Assembly (NCBI GenBank): GCA_017635515.1
Contig: JAGBLH010000284.1
Location: 1-62,467 of the forward strand
DNA: 62,467 bases
From: Selenomonas sp.
Lineage (GTDB): Bacteria; Bacillota; Negativicutes; Selenomonadales; Selenomonadaceae
Direction of reading: 5' to 3'
A program made the position numbers and the translations under genes. The notes below the pieces were generated by a model. That model was not told the origin of the DNA, ran no database searches, and saw only the letters and a list, made by a program, of their open reading frames with translations. Shown here piece after piece: positions 17,946-28,567 of this stretch (its first letter is position 1; every line of letters begins with the position of its first letter).

Positions 17946-18404
17946 ATGGGAGAGCAGCAGAGCCGTCCGGGCTGGACGGAGTATTTCCTGGACATAGCCG
18001 CCGCAGTAGGCAAGCGGGCTACCTGCCTGCGCCGCCGCTACGGGGCCATCATCGTGAAGGACAAGATCATCATCAGCACGGGCTACAACGGTGCCCCCAG
18101 AGGTGAGGCCAACTGCATCGACACGGGCCTCTGCGAGCGGGAGCGTTTGAAAGTACCCAAGGGGCAGAACTACGAACTGTGCGTAGCCGTCCATGCCGAG
18201 CAGAACGCCATCATCAACGGTGACCCAGCCCTGATGGAAGGAGCCACCATCTACATCGTAGGCTACAATGCCGACGGCACCCTGGCCTCCGGCAAGCCCT
18301 GTCTCCTCTGCCGCAGGATGCTCCGCAACGCGAAGCTCTCCCAGGTGGTCTACTACGAGACAGACGGCAGCATCGTCACTTGCATGCCGGATGAAATTGC
18401 ATAG
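17946..18404 (+). CDS. dCMP/cytidine deaminase (ComEB-like)
   Basis: Zinc-dependent deaminase, 152 residues, likely converting dCMP to dUMP for dTTP synthesis. The zinc site is visible as VHAEQNAI (histidine ligand plus catalytic glutamate) and PCLLCRRML (two cysteine ligands). An upstream C/H cluster, TGLCERERLKVPKG, is typical of the dCMP deaminase group and not of guanine or tRNA deaminases. In Bacillus the comEB homologue is in a competence operon, but no competence genes are near it here. The ATG follows GAGGAGGAAG. A terminator hairpin follows at 18411-18434. Confidence 0.88.
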   Translation: MGEQQSRPGWTEYFLDIAAAVGKRATCLRRRYGAIIVKDKIIISTGYNGAPRGEANCIDTGLCERERLKVPKGQNYELCVAVHAEQNAIINGDPALMEGATIYIVGYNADGTLASGKPCLLCRRMLRNAKLSQVVYYETDGSIVTCMPDEIA

Positions 18405-18410
18405 AAGCAT

Positions 18411-18434
18411 GGGACCCTGCGGGGTCTCATTTTT
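18411..18434 (+). terminator. Terminator after the dCMP deaminase gene
   Basis: A 7-bp stem (18411-18417 with 18422-18428, one G-T pair) and a TGCG loop are followed by A and five T residues. Confidence 0.75.
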
Positions 18435-18484
18435 GATGTTACTTTCATGTTCTTTTCATTATTTTATGCAACTAAGATACATTA

Positions 18485-18513
18485 TTGACACTGTTATGCC
18501 CTTGGGGTAGAAT
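18485..18513 (+). promoter_or_regulatory. Strong promoter before wecA/tagO
   Basis: TTGACA (18485-18490), 17 bp, then TAGAAT (18508-18513). The match to the vegetative consensus is close, and the position 62 bp before the ATG fits. Confidence 0.75.
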
Positions 18514-18574
18514 ATGATTGTTATTTGGGCAGGAGTGCCTTTGCTTTTGAATTTGAAGGAGTGCGACTGAAGTT

Positions 18575-19627
18575 ATGCCGGATTATATGTTGGCGTTTGT
18601 CATTGCCGCCGGGATGGCGCTGCTGGTGACGCCTGGGGTTATTTGGTTGGCCAAGAAGACAGGGGCGCTGGATAAGCCCGATGCCCGCAAGGTGCATAAG
18701 AACCCCATTCCCCGCATTGGGGGGCTGGGCATTTACCTGGCCTTCATGGCTGCTATGGCTGCTGTGCTGCTGATGGTGGAGGTTGACGCCGAGGTGCGGC
18801 AGGAAATCACCGGCCTCATGGTGGGGGGCAGCCTCATCGTAGCTTTGGGGCTGGTGGATGATTATACCAACCTGCCTGCCAAGGTGAAGCTCTTGGGGCA
18901 GATTGTGGCAGCCTGCGTGCTGGTGCTGGGGTTTGATGTGCGGATTGACTTCATCACCGACCCCTTTGGCGACTATCTGTTTTTGGAGTTCCTGGCGGTG
19001 CCGGCTACTATCTTCTGGATTGTGGGGCTGACCAATACGGTGAACCTCATTGATGGCCTTGATGGCCTGGCAGCAGGGGTTTCCTCCATTGCTGCTGTCA
19101 CTATTTTCCTGGTGGCCCTGCAGCAGGGCTTCATGCTGGTGGCAGTGCTCACCGCAGCTCTGGCCGGGGCGGCCTTCGGCTTCCTTTACTACAATTTCAA
19201 TCCTGCCCGCATCTTCATGGGGGACACGGGCAGCATGTTCCTGGGCTTCATGCTGGCAGGCATTTCCGTCATCGGCGCGGTGAAGAGTGCAGCCACTATT
19301 GCCCTGATTGTGCCTATCCTGGCCTTGGGGCTGCCCATCATGGACACCACCTTTGCCATCGTGCGCCGCTACCGCGGGGGCGTGCCCATCTTCAAGCCGG
19401 ACAAGGGGCATCTCCATCACAGGCTCCTTGACCTGGGTTTCACTCAGCGTCAGGCAGTGCTCCTGATGTATGTCATCAGCGCCCTGCTGGGCCTGAGCGC
19501 CGTGGCTCTCACGGAGGTCAGCCCCCAGATGTCCATCGCCATCGTGTGCGGAGTGGTCTGCACGGTGCTCTTCGGGGCCAAGAAAATCGGCATTTTCCAT
19601 CTGAACGATTCTGCCCAGCAGCATTGA
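18575..19627 (+). CDS. wecA: Undecaprenyl-phosphate GlcNAc-1-phosphate transferase (WecA/TagO family)
   Basis: Polytopic membrane enzyme (350 residues, about 11 helices) that transfers a HexNAc-1-phosphate to undecaprenyl phosphate, starting O-antigen, enterobacterial-common-antigen-like or wall polymers. Motifs seen are the Mg-binding LVDDYTNLP, NTVNLIDGLDGLAAG, FMGDTGSMFLGF and the cytoplasmic HLHHRLLDLG loop. The ATG lies about 13 bp after GAAGGAG. The gene stands alone under a strong promoter and is followed by wecB, so the two probably feed surface-polysaccharide synthesis. The exact polymer cannot be told from this window. Confidence 0.9.
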   Translation: MPDYMLAFVIAAGMALLVTPGVIWLAKKTGALDKPDARKVHKNPIPRIGGLGIYLAFMAAMAAVLLMVEVDAEVRQEITGLMVGGSLIVALGLVDDYTNLPAKVKLLGQIVAACVLVLGFDVRIDFITDPFGDYLFLEFLAVPATIFWIVGLTNTVNLIDGLDGLAAGVSSIAAVTIFLVALQQGFMLVAVLTAALAGAAFGFLYYNFNPARIFMGDTGSMFLGFMLAGISVIGAVKSAATIALIVPILALGLPIMDTTFAIVRRYRGGVPIFKPDKGHLHHRLLDLGFTQRQAVLLMYVISALLGLSAVALTEVSPQMSIAIVCGVVCTVLFGAKKIGIFHLNDSAQQH

Positions 19628-19672
19628 GACACAGCATTTGATTACAGCAAAATAATAGAGGGAATCCCAATG

Positions 19673-19698
19673 AAGGCAGGTTTGTTCCCTGCCTTTAT
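19673..19698 (+). terminator. Hairpin between wecA and wecB
   Basis: AAGGCAGG (19673-19680) pairs with CCTGCCTT (19688-19695) and is followed by a short T-stretch (TTTAT). It is probably a partial terminator, since wecB follows 25 bp later. Confidence 0.5.
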
Positions 19699-19722
19699 CT
19701 ATAGGGGAAAGGTGATAGATTT

Positions 19723-20892
19723 ATGGCAAACAAGAAAATCAAGGTGATGACTGTATTCGGCACCCGCCCGGAGGCCATCAAGATGGCACCCATCGTGCTG
19801 GAGCTTCAGAAGCACCCGGAGGAAATCACCCCCGTGGTGGCAGTGACGGCTCAGCACAGGGATATGCTTGACCAGGTGCTGAACCTCTTCAAGATCAAAC
19901 CCGACCACGATCTGGATATCATGTCCGCAGGACAGACCCTCTTTGACATTACCTCCAAGGCCATGATGGGCCTGGACAAGGTCTTGCAGGAGGAGAAGCC
20001 GGACATCGTGCTGGTGCATGGCGATACTACCACCACCTTTGCCGGGGCGCTGGCTGCTTACTATCACCAGATTCCCGTGGGCCATGTGGAGGCAGGCCTC
20101 CGTACCCACAATATCTATTCTCCTTTCCCGGAGGAGATGAACCGCAAGCTTACAGGCTGCATTGCCGCCCTGGACTTTGCTCCCACGGAGACTTCCGAGC
20201 GCAATCTCTTGGCAGAGAATGTGCCGGCAGAGCAGATTTTCGTCACGGGCAATACGGTCATAGATGCCCTGCACCACACAGTGCGGGCGGATTTCCAGTT
20301 TGGGGACGAGCTGCTAAAGAAAATCGACTTCCAAAATAAGCGCATCATCCTCGTAACCACCCACCGCCGCGAAAATCTCGGTGAGCCTATGCGCCATGTG
20401 TACAAGGCCTTGAAGCAGCTCACCGAGGAATTCGAGGATGTGGAAGTGGTCTTCCCGGTACACAAGAACCCCAAGGTGCGGGAAGTGGTCAATGAGGAAC
20501 TGGGGGGCCTTGAGAAAGTCCATCTGATTGACCCGCTGGATTACGAGCCCTTCGCCAACCTGATGAGCAGGGCACACCTCATCCTCACCGACTCCGGCGG
20601 GGTACAGGAAGAGGCCCCGGCTCTGGGCAAGCCCGTTCTGGTGCTGCGTGACACCACCGAACGCCCCGAGGCTGTGGCTGCGGGCACGGTGAAGCTCATT
20701 GGCACAGACCGTGAGCGTGTCTATGAGGAAGCAAAACTCCTGCTGACGGATAAAAATGAATACAGCCGCATGGCTGAGTCCTGCAATCCTTATGGTGATG
20801 GTCAGGCCAGCCGCCGCATCATTCAGGCCATTCTCTACCACTACGGCCTGGCTGATGAGCGCCCGGATGTTTTCATGGGCAGCGATGTGTGA
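19723..20892 (+). CDS. wecB: UDP-N-acetylglucosamine 2-epimerase (non-hydrolysing)
   Basis: Cytoplasmic GT-B-fold epimerase giving UDP-ManNAc from UDP-GlcNAc. The 389 residues include TVFGTRPEAIKMAPIV, HRDMLDQ, VHGDTTTT, EAGLRT, TTHRRENLG and SGGVQEEAPALGKPVLVLR, the full non-hydrolysing family set. The ManNAc unit is used in many envelope polymers, in line with the preceding wecA/tagO gene. The ATG follows AGGGGAAAGGTG. A strong terminator comes 6 bp after the stop. Confidence 0.94.
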   Translation: MANKKIKVMTVFGTRPEAIKMAPIVLELQKHPEEITPVVAVTAQHRDMLDQVLNLFKIKPDHDLDIMSAGQTLFDITSKAMMGLDKVLQEEKPDIVLVHGDTTTTFAGALAAYYHQIPVGHVEAGLRTHNIYSPFPEEMNRKLTGCIAALDFAPTETSERNLLAENVPAEQIFVTGNTVIDALHHTVRADFQFGDELLKKIDFQNKRIILVTTHRRENLGEPMRHVYKALKQLTEEFEDVEVVFPVHKNPKVREVVNEELGGLEKVHLIDPLDYEPFANLMSRAHLILTDSGGVQEEAPALGKPVLVLRDTTERPEAVAAGTVKLIGTDRERVYEEAKLLLTDKNEYSRMAESCNPYGDGQASRRIIQAILYHYGLADERPDVFMGSDV

Positions 20893-20897
20893 TTTAC

Positions 20898-20933
20898 GGC
20901 TCCCTGCAGTTCCCAAGGCAGGGAGCCTTTTTT
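20898..20933 (+). terminator. Strong terminator after wecB
   Basis: GGCTCCCTGC (20898-20907) pairs perfectly with GCAGGGAGCC (20918-20927) and is followed by six T. It separates wecB from the ATP synthase genes. Confidence 0.9.
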
Positions 20934-20949
20934 AGCGGAGGTGGCGCAA

Positions 20950-21177
20950 TTGAAAGAAGAGCCGTCAGGACTCAGGCAGGCGGTGAAAGCCTTTGCCCTG
21001 CTGTCCGGGGTGGGGATTTATTTTGTCGTGTTTGTGGGCATCTGCCTGTGGCTGGGCAATCTGGCTGACGAGACTTTGGGGTTGGGCTATGCGGGCAAGC
21101 TCATAGGCATACTAATTGGCTTTCCGGGGGCTATCTATACGCTCTACAGGCAGATCAAGGAAAATGGCGTGGTTTGA
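20950..21177 (+). CDS. atpZ: AtpZ/AtpI-family small membrane protein
   Basis: A 75-residue protein with two hydrophobic helices (about 14-38 and 48-68). It resembles AtpZ-type proteins encoded at the head of F1Fo operons, which help c-ring assembly or divalent-cation handling. The preferred start is TTG at 20950, 6 bp after GGAGGTG (20937-20943); an in-frame GTG at 20941 lies inside that site. It starts 16 bp after the wecB terminator T-run. It lies upstream of the main atp promoter, so it is read either from terminator leakage or from a promoter inside wecB. Confidence 0.7.
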   Translation: MKEEPSGLRQAVKAFALLSGVGIYFVVFVGICLWLGNLADETLGLGYAGKLIGILIGFPGAIYTLYRQIKENGVV

Positions 21178-21245
21178 AGTTACGCTTATTTCATGAAGAT
21201 TATCGTGTGATATGAATAATTTATGCTGATTATGATATTCTTCAC

Positions 21246-21274
21246 TTGCGATAAATAAAGCAATATACTATAAT
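21246..21274 (+). promoter_or_regulatory. Promoter of the ATP synthase operon
   Basis: TTGCGA (21246-21251), 17 bp, consensus TATAAT (21269-21274), in a very AT-rich gap between atpZ and atpI. Confidence 0.75.
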
Positions 21275-21371
21275 AAAAACTGCGTGCAATTGGGAAAATC
21301 CTTATTTTCCTACCAGCAGGCAGGAGAATAAGGCTCTGTGTCGAATTATGCCTTTTGTGGGAGAGGTGACC

Positions 21372-21770
21372 ATGGATACCGCTGTTTTGAAAGAGTCTTT
21401 GGGAGAAATCAAAAAGCCCTTTGCGCGGCTTCTCTGCGCCTTTACGGTTATGCTTTGCCTGAGCCTGCTGGCCTCGGAGGGGGCGCATCTTATAGGTGCT
21501 CTCTTTATCGGCTATCTGGCGGGGGGGGCTTACCTTTGGACGCTGGTGTTCCGCACCTTTCGCAGCGCGGGGATGAGCGCGGAGGGTGCCAAGAAGGAAA
21601 TGCTCTTTGGCCTTGTCCTGCGGCTTTTGACCCTGGCCCTTATTTTCGGTGTGGCGGCCAAAATCGGCACCCAGGTTTTTGCGGTGACGGTGCTGGGGTT
21701 TCTGACGGTTTATCTGACGGCGCTTTTCCTGATGATAGGCCACAATTACAAGAAGGGAAAACGGAGTTAA
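21372..21770 (+). CDS. atpI: ATP synthase subunit I (AtpI)
   Basis: Membrane accessory protein of the F1Fo operon, 132 residues, with four hydrophobic segments (about 22-42, 44-64, 80-98 and 102-122). AtpI assists c-ring assembly and is not part of the final enzyme. The ATG at 21372 follows GGAGAGGTGA; an earlier in-frame ATG at 21348 lacks a good site. The sequence is poorly conserved between genera, so the identification rests on size, topology and position before atpB. Confidence 0.78.
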   Translation: MDTAVLKESLGEIKKPFARLLCAFTVMLCLSLLASEGAHLIGALFIGYLAGGAYLWTLVFRTFRSAGMSAEGAKKEMLFGLVLRLLTLALIFGVAAKIGTQVFAVTVLGFLTVYLTALFLMIGHNYKKGKRS

Positions 21771-21885
21771 GTCAAGGGACTGACGCTGTTTCTCATAAAT
21801 GCGGAGCAATCCGCGCCACGGGAATTTGAGGATTTTCTGATAGTTCCTGAATAATGGGGCAAAGCCCTGGAGGAGGTAGAGGTTT

Positions 21886-22557
21886 ATGCATGAAATCGGT
21901 GTACGCGAGGTTGTGCGGTGGGCTGGAATGACCTTTAACTGGGAAACCCTCTGCATGACCTGGCTCACCATGGCGATTGTCCTTATCATTGCCTTCCTGG
22001 CCGTCCGGAACCTTTCTTTGGTGCCCCGGGGCTGGCAGAATGTGATAGAGATGGTCGTCGAGGGTCTGCAGGCGCAGATGAAAGGCACCATGGGCAAGGG
22101 CGGCATGTTTTTGGCTCCCTTCATCATCTCGCTTTTCATGTTCCTGCTGGTGTCGAACTGGCTGGGACTCATCCCGGGGATGGCGTCTCCTACCAATGAC
22201 CTGAACACCACTTTGGGCCTGGCCCTGCTGGTCATCGTGATGGTGCACGTGCTGGGCGTGGCAAGGAAGGGCGGCCACTATATCGGCCATTTCTTCAAGC
22301 CCACCCCGATTTTTGTCATCATCAACGCCATCGAGGAGATAGCGAAGCCAATCACATTGTCCTTCCGTCTCTTCGGCAACATCCTGGCAGGTGAGATCCT
22401 GATCATCATCCTGCTGAAGCTCATGCCGATCTGGATGCCGGTGCCGTCAGTTATCTGGCTGGCCTTCAGTATCTTCATCGGTGCCGTGCAGGCGTTCATC
22501 TTTACGATGCTGTCCATGGCGTATTTCGCCAATGCAGTCAAAGAGGATGAGGAGTAA
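21886..22557 (+). CDS. atpB: ATP synthase Fo subunit a
   Basis: Stator membrane subunit with the two ion half-channels. The 223 residues contain five or six helices. The key segment is EIAKPITLSFRLFGNILAGE, holding the essential arginine that faces the c-ring carboxylate. The last helix region ends in FIFTMLSMAYFANAV. The ATG follows GGAGG (21870-21875). Together with the c-subunit residues described below, this subunit would decide whether H+ or Na+ is used; the sequence alone does not settle it. Confidence 0.94.
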   Translation: MHEIGVREVVRWAGMTFNWETLCMTWLTMAIVLIIAFLAVRNLSLVPRGWQNVIEMVVEGLQAQMKGTMGKGGMFLAPFIISLFMFLLVSNWLGLIPGMASPTNDLNTTLGLALLVIVMVHVLGVARKGGHYIGHFFKPTPIFVIINAIEEIAKPITLSFRLFGNILAGEILIIILLKLMPIWMPVPSVIWLAFSIFIGAVQAFIFTMLSMAYFANAVKEDEE

Positions 22558-22594
22558 CTGATTCATTTTTCATTATTTTAAGGAGGATTTTTTC

Positions 22595-22846
22595 ATGGAA
22601 AACGCAATTATGGTAGCCGCTGCTCTGGTTGGCGCAGGTATTACGATGGGTCTTGCCGCTATTGGCGCTGGTGTAGGTGATGGCCTGGTCACCAGCCGTT
22701 TCATCGAGGGTCTTTCCCGTCAGCCGGAAGCAGGCAGCAAGCTCTTCACCAACACTTTGATTTCCGTCGGCCTCATCGAGTCCATGGCCATCATCGCAAC
22801 GGTTGTGGCCCTCATCATGCTCTATGCTAACCCGCTGATCAAATAA
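22595..22846 (+). CDS. atpE: ATP synthase Fo subunit c, two-carboxylate type
   Basis: Rotor-ring hairpin, 83 residues, two helices joined by the polar loop SRQPEAG. The ion site is E62-S63 in the second helix. In the first helix, the position that holds glutamine (Q32) in the Na+ rings of Ilyobacter-type enzymes is Asp29 (GAGVGDG), giving a second carboxylate. The tyrosine that completes the Ilyobacter site is Ile67 here. Two-carboxylate rings have been described in Fusobacterium, where the extra acid takes part in Na+ binding. The ATG follows AAGGAGG, a strong site that fits the high copy number needed. Confidence 0.96.
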   Translation: MENAIMVAAALVGAGITMGLAAIGAGVGDGLVTSRFIEGLSRQPEAGSKLFTNTLISVGLIESMAIIATVVALIMLYANPLIK

Positions 22847-22888
22847 GGCATTTTCACCTTGTTTGACGATTGAAGGGAGGCATAGGAA

Positions 22889-23392
22889 TTGATAGATCTG
22901 AACATGACGCTGGTCGCGCAGATCCTGAACTTCCTGATCCTGGTGGCCCTGCTCCGCTGGCTGGCTTACAAGCCGGTAGTGAGCATGCTGAAGGCCCGTG
23001 AGAACCGCATTGCCGACAGCATCCAGCGCGCCGATGACGACGCGGCAGCTGCCGAGGCTGTGCTGGCTGACTACAAGGCCAAGCTGGCTGAGGCCAGTGC
23101 CAAGGCACAGGAGATACAGGCAAGGGCCGAGGAGCGTGCAGAGGAGTACCGCGCCAGCCGCAAGGCCGACACGGAGCGGGAGATTGAGCAGATGAAGAAG
23201 GCCGCTCAGGCTGAGATTGAGCGCGACCGCGAGCGCGCAGTGGAAGAGCTGCGTACCCAGATGGTGGCTCTTTCCATGGCTGCTGCCGGCAAGATCATCT
23301 CCAAGAACCTGGATGCTGCCGAGAATGAGCAGCTCATCGGCGATTTTGTGGCAAAGCTCGATAAGAATAAGATTGGTGATCTGTCATGCTGA
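22889..23392 (+). CDS. atpF: ATP synthase Fo subunit b
   Basis: Peripheral-stalk subunit, 167 residues: one N-terminal membrane helix (about 5-24, ending LRWLAYKPV) followed by a long, highly charged right-handed coiled coil rich in Ala, Glu and Arg. The start is TTG, 8 bp after AAGGGAGG (22873-22880); an ATG at 22904 is less well placed. A single b gene is present, so the stalk is a b2 homodimer. The stop overlaps the start of atpH by 7 bp. Confidence 0.93.
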   Translation: MIDLNMTLVAQILNFLILVALLRWLAYKPVVSMLKARENRIADSIQRADDDAAAAEAVLADYKAKLAEASAKAQEIQARAEERAEEYRASRKADTEREIEQMKKAAQAEIERDRERAVEELRTQMVALSMAAAGKIISKNLDAAENEQLIGDFVAKLDKNKIGDLSC

Positions 23393-23925
23393 ATTTACAG
23401 TTAGCACGCAAGTACTCCAAGGCTATGTTCGAGCTGGCTCAGGAAGAAGGAAAGCTCATTCCCTTTGGTGATGAACTGGCGTCGGTCAAAAAGGACCTTG
23501 CCAGCGCTCCGCAGCTGAAAGGTTATCTGGCCAATCCCCAGATACAGAGGCAGGACAAGAAAGAGCTCTTAAGGAAGCTCTTTGAGGGAGAGCTTTCGGG
23601 GACCGTCCTGAATTTCCTTTACCTGCTGGTGGATAAGCGCCGCATAGAGCTCTTCGATGCCATCGAGGACATTTATCGCAGCCTTTCCAACGAGGCCCGG
23701 GGCATTGTGGTGGCTGACGTCACCAGCGCCCAGGAGCTTACCTCCGCCCAGCAGGAGAAAATCCAGAAGAAGCTCGCCACCGTCACGGGCAAGGAGGTCA
23801 CCCTCCGCACCCATCGCGATGAGAGCCTCATCGGCGGTGTGGTGGTGCGCATTGGCGACAAGCGCATTGACGGCTCCGTGAAGGGCCGCCTGGAGGAAAT
23901 GACGGCACAGCTCTTGGCCAATTAA
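23386..23925 (+). CDS. atpH: ATP synthase F1 subunit delta
   Basis: Connects the peripheral stalk to the top of F1. The 179 residues show the N-terminal ARKYSKAMFELAQEEG pattern and the C-terminal ESLIGGVVVRIGDKRIDGSVKGRLEEM signature region of the delta/OSCP family. The ATG at 23386 overlaps the atpF stop by 7 bp, indicating coupled translation. Length and position are normal. Confidence 0.93.
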   Translation: MLNLQLARKYSKAMFELAQEEGKLIPFGDELASVKKDLASAPQLKGYLANPQIQRQDKKELLRKLFEGELSGTVLNFLYLLVDKRRIELFDAIEDIYRSLSNEARGIVVADVTSAQELTSAQQEKIQKKLATVTGKEVTLRTHRDESLIGGVVVRIGDKRIDGSVKGRLEEMTAQLLAN

Positions 23926-23983
23926 GCTGCTAGGGGTGTAGTCCCTTTGGCAGAGAAGAAAGAAACTGGGGTGACAGCGAAAT

Positions 23984-25519
23984 ATGAAAATGAATCCGGA
24001 AGAAATAACCGCGATCATCAAAGACCAGATCAAGAACTACAATGTAGATCTGAATGTGGATGATGTGGGTACGGTTATCGAAATCGGTGACGGCATCGCC
24101 CATATCCATGGCCTGGACAAGGCTATGGCAGGCGAGCTGCTCGATTTCGGCAATGATATATATGGTTTGGTCCTGAACCTTGAGCAGGACAACGTAGGTG
24201 CCGTTATCTTGGGCGGCGATACGGAAATCAAGGAAGGCGCTACCGTAAAGCGCACCGGCAAGATCATGCAGGTGCCAGTGGGGAGGGCCATGATCGGCCG
24301 CGTGGTGGATGCCCTGGGCCGTCCCATCGACGGCAAAGGCCCCATCAAGACTACGGAAACCCGTCCTGTAGAGTTCAAGGCGCCGGGCATTGCAGACCGC
24401 AAGTCCGTCCATGAGCCTCTCCAGACCGGTCTCAAGGCTATCGATGCTCTGGTGCCTATCGGACGCGGACAGCGCGAGCTGATCATCGGTGACCGCGGCA
24501 CCGGCAAGACGGCTATCGCCACCGACACCATTATCAACCAGAAGGGCCAGAACTGTATCTGCGTCTATGTGGCTATAGGCCAGAAGGCCTCCACGGTTGC
24601 CCGTGTGGTGAAGACTTTGGAAGACCATGGCGCTATGGATTATTCCATCGTGGTGGCAGCCACCGCTTCTGACAGCGCACCGCTGCAGTACCTGGCACCT
24701 TATGCCGGCGTAGCCATGGCTGAGTATTTCATGTACACCAAGGACGAGAACGGCCACGGCGGCCACTGTCTCTGCGTGTACGATGACCTTACCAAGCATG
24801 CAGCCGCCTACCGCGCCATGTCCCTGCTGCTCCGCCGTCCCCCCGGACGCGAGGCATATCCGGGCGATGTCTTCTACCTCCACTCCCGTCTCCTGGAGCG
24901 CGCTGCCAAGCTGTCTGACGAGCTGGGTGCCGGTTCCATCACGGCGCTGCCCATCATCGAGACCCTGGCAGGCGACGTTTCGGCCTACATTCCGACCAAC
25001 GTCATCTCCATCACCGACGGCCAGATCATGCTGGAGACGGATGCTTTCTACTCAGGTATCCGGCCGGCTATCAGCGTGGGTCTTTCCGTGTCCCGCGTCG
25101 GCGGTTCCGCTCAGATCAAGGCTATGAAGCAGGTGGCAGGTACCATGCGTCTGGACCTGGCTCAGTACCGCGAGCTGGCAGCTTTCGCCCAGTTCGCTTC
25201 CGACCTGGACAAGGCCACCAAGGCCCAGCTGGACCGCGGCGTGCGCATGGTCGAGACTCTGAAGCAGGCCCAGTATTCACCTCTTTCCGTTGAGGATCAG
25301 GTGCTGACTATCTTCACCGCTGTCCGCGGCTTCCTGACGGATATCCCTGTGGACAAGGTCGTGAAGTTCCAGGACGATTTCATCAAGTTCATGCATACTT
25401 CCCATCCCGAGACGGGCAAGAAGATTGCCGAGCAGAAGAAGCTGGATGATGCCCTTGAGAAGGAAATCTCCCAGGCTATCGAGGAGTTCAAGGAAACTGT
25501 GGACTACAAGATGGCGTAA
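23984..25519 (+). CDS. atpA: ATP synthase F1 subunit alpha
   Basis: Non-catalytic nucleotide-binding subunit of F1, 511 residues. The domains are an N-terminal beta barrel (to about 95), a nucleotide-binding domain, and a C-terminal helical bundle. The P-loop reads GDRGTGKT at 169-176; nearly all alpha subunits have glutamine where Gly172 stands (GDRQTGKT). The catalytic-site arginine finger region is intact ([15 protein letters not shown]). The ATG at 23984 has only a weak upstream site (GGGGTGA); a second ATG lies at 23990. Confidence 0.96.
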   Translation: MKMNPEEITAIIKDQIKNYNVDLNVDDVGTVIEIGDGIAHIHGLDKAMAGELLDFGNDIYGLVLNLEQDNVGAVILGGDTEIKEGATVKRTGKIMQVPVGRAMIGRVVDALGRPIDGKGPIKTTETRPVEFKAPGIADRKSVHEPLQTGLKAIDALVPIGRGQRELIIGDRGTGKTAIATDTIINQKGQNCICVYVAIGQKASTVARVVKTLEDHGAMDYSIVVAATASDSAPLQYLAPYAGVAMAEYFMYTKDENGHGGHCLCVYDDLTKHAAAYRAMSLLLRRPPGREAYPGDVFYLHSRLLERAAKLSDELGAGSITALPIIETLAGDVSAYIPTNVISITDGQIMLETDAFYSGIRPAISVGLSVSRVGGSAQIKAMKQVAGTMRLDLAQYRELAAFAQFASDLDKATKAQLDRGVRMVETLKQAQYSPLSVEDQVLTIFTAVRGFLTDIPVDKVVKFQDDFIKFMHTSHPETGKKIAEQKKLDDALEKEISQAIEEFKETVDYKMA

Positions 25520-25531
25520 GGAGGGATTTTC

Positions 25532-27866
<2,335 letters not shown>

Positions 27867-27871
27867 TTTAG

Positions 27872-28315
27872 ATGGCGTTAGCTACAACCAGGCTGGAGAT
27901 AGTATCCCCTGACAGGGTGGTCTATTCAGAAGACGTCCGCATGGTCATCGTCCGCTCCACCGGCGGCGAGCTGGGCATCCTGCCCAAGCACGCCCCCTTG
28001 GTCACCGGCCTTGAGCCCCACGCCCTGAGGGTGAAGTTCGAGGACGGCAGGGACGAGCAGCTCATCGCCTGCGCCGGCGGCTTCATGGAGGTAACTCCGG
28101 AAAAAGTCACGGTACTGGCAACGGCGGCAGAAGCCCCTGTGGACATAGACGTAAACCGCGCCCAGAAAGCCTTTGACCGGGCCAGGGAGCGTCTGGAGAG
28201 ATTCAAGACCGGCACCCCGGAAGTCAAGCAGAGCATTGACGAAAAGCGCGCCGAGCTTGCCCTCCTGCGCGCCATGGCCAGACTCAAGGCCAGCGGAACT
28301 GAATATAGCCTTTGA
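27872..28315 (+). CDS. atpC: ATP synthase F1 subunit epsilon
   Basis: Rotor-foot subunit with a regulatory C-terminal helix hairpin, 147 residues. The N-terminal beta sandwich starts LEIVSPDRVVYSEDV and includes GELGILPKHAPLVTGL; the C-terminal helices (about 90-140) are rich in Arg and Glu. It begins 5 bp after atpD, and a terminator follows 9 bp after the stop, closing the operon. Confidence 0.95.
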   Translation: MALATTRLEIVSPDRVVYSEDVRMVIVRSTGGELGILPKHAPLVTGLEPHALRVKFEDGRDEQLIACAGGFMEVTPEKVTVLATAAEAPVDIDVNRAQKAFDRARERLERFKTGTPEVKQSIDEKRAELALLRAMARLKASGTEYSL

Positions 28316-28324
28316 GATGATAGA

Positions 28325-28362
28325 GTGGCTGCTGCACATTGAAGTGCGGTAGCCGCTTTTTT
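28325..28362 (+). terminator. Terminator of the ATP synthase operon
   Basis: A 13-bp stem (28325-28337 with 28344-28356, containing G-T pairs) and a 6-nt loop are followed by six T. The 200 bp after it hold only a 7-bp hairpin (28479-28485 with 28489-28495) and no gene. Confidence 0.85.
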
Positions 28363-28567
28363 CATGGAGAAGAGTTGTATTTTTGTGGGCAAAGTCATAA
28401 TCTTAGTGGACAACTGACGGTGTCCCATGCCCTTGCACGAAAACTAAGCTCGTATTGCGCCTGCCCCTAAAAGGACTAGCTCTGCTTCGCAGAGCGTCGT
28501 GGCTTGTAACCGCTAAATGTTAGTAGTAAAATATATATAAGTATGAAAAGAAATGGAGGCTGGGATT

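Noticed and set aside
28364..28552. Possible insertion-sequence end in the gap after the atp terminator
   Set aside because: Only a 7-bp hairpin is present. No inverted terminal repeat matching a partner downstream or target duplication could be identified by eye.
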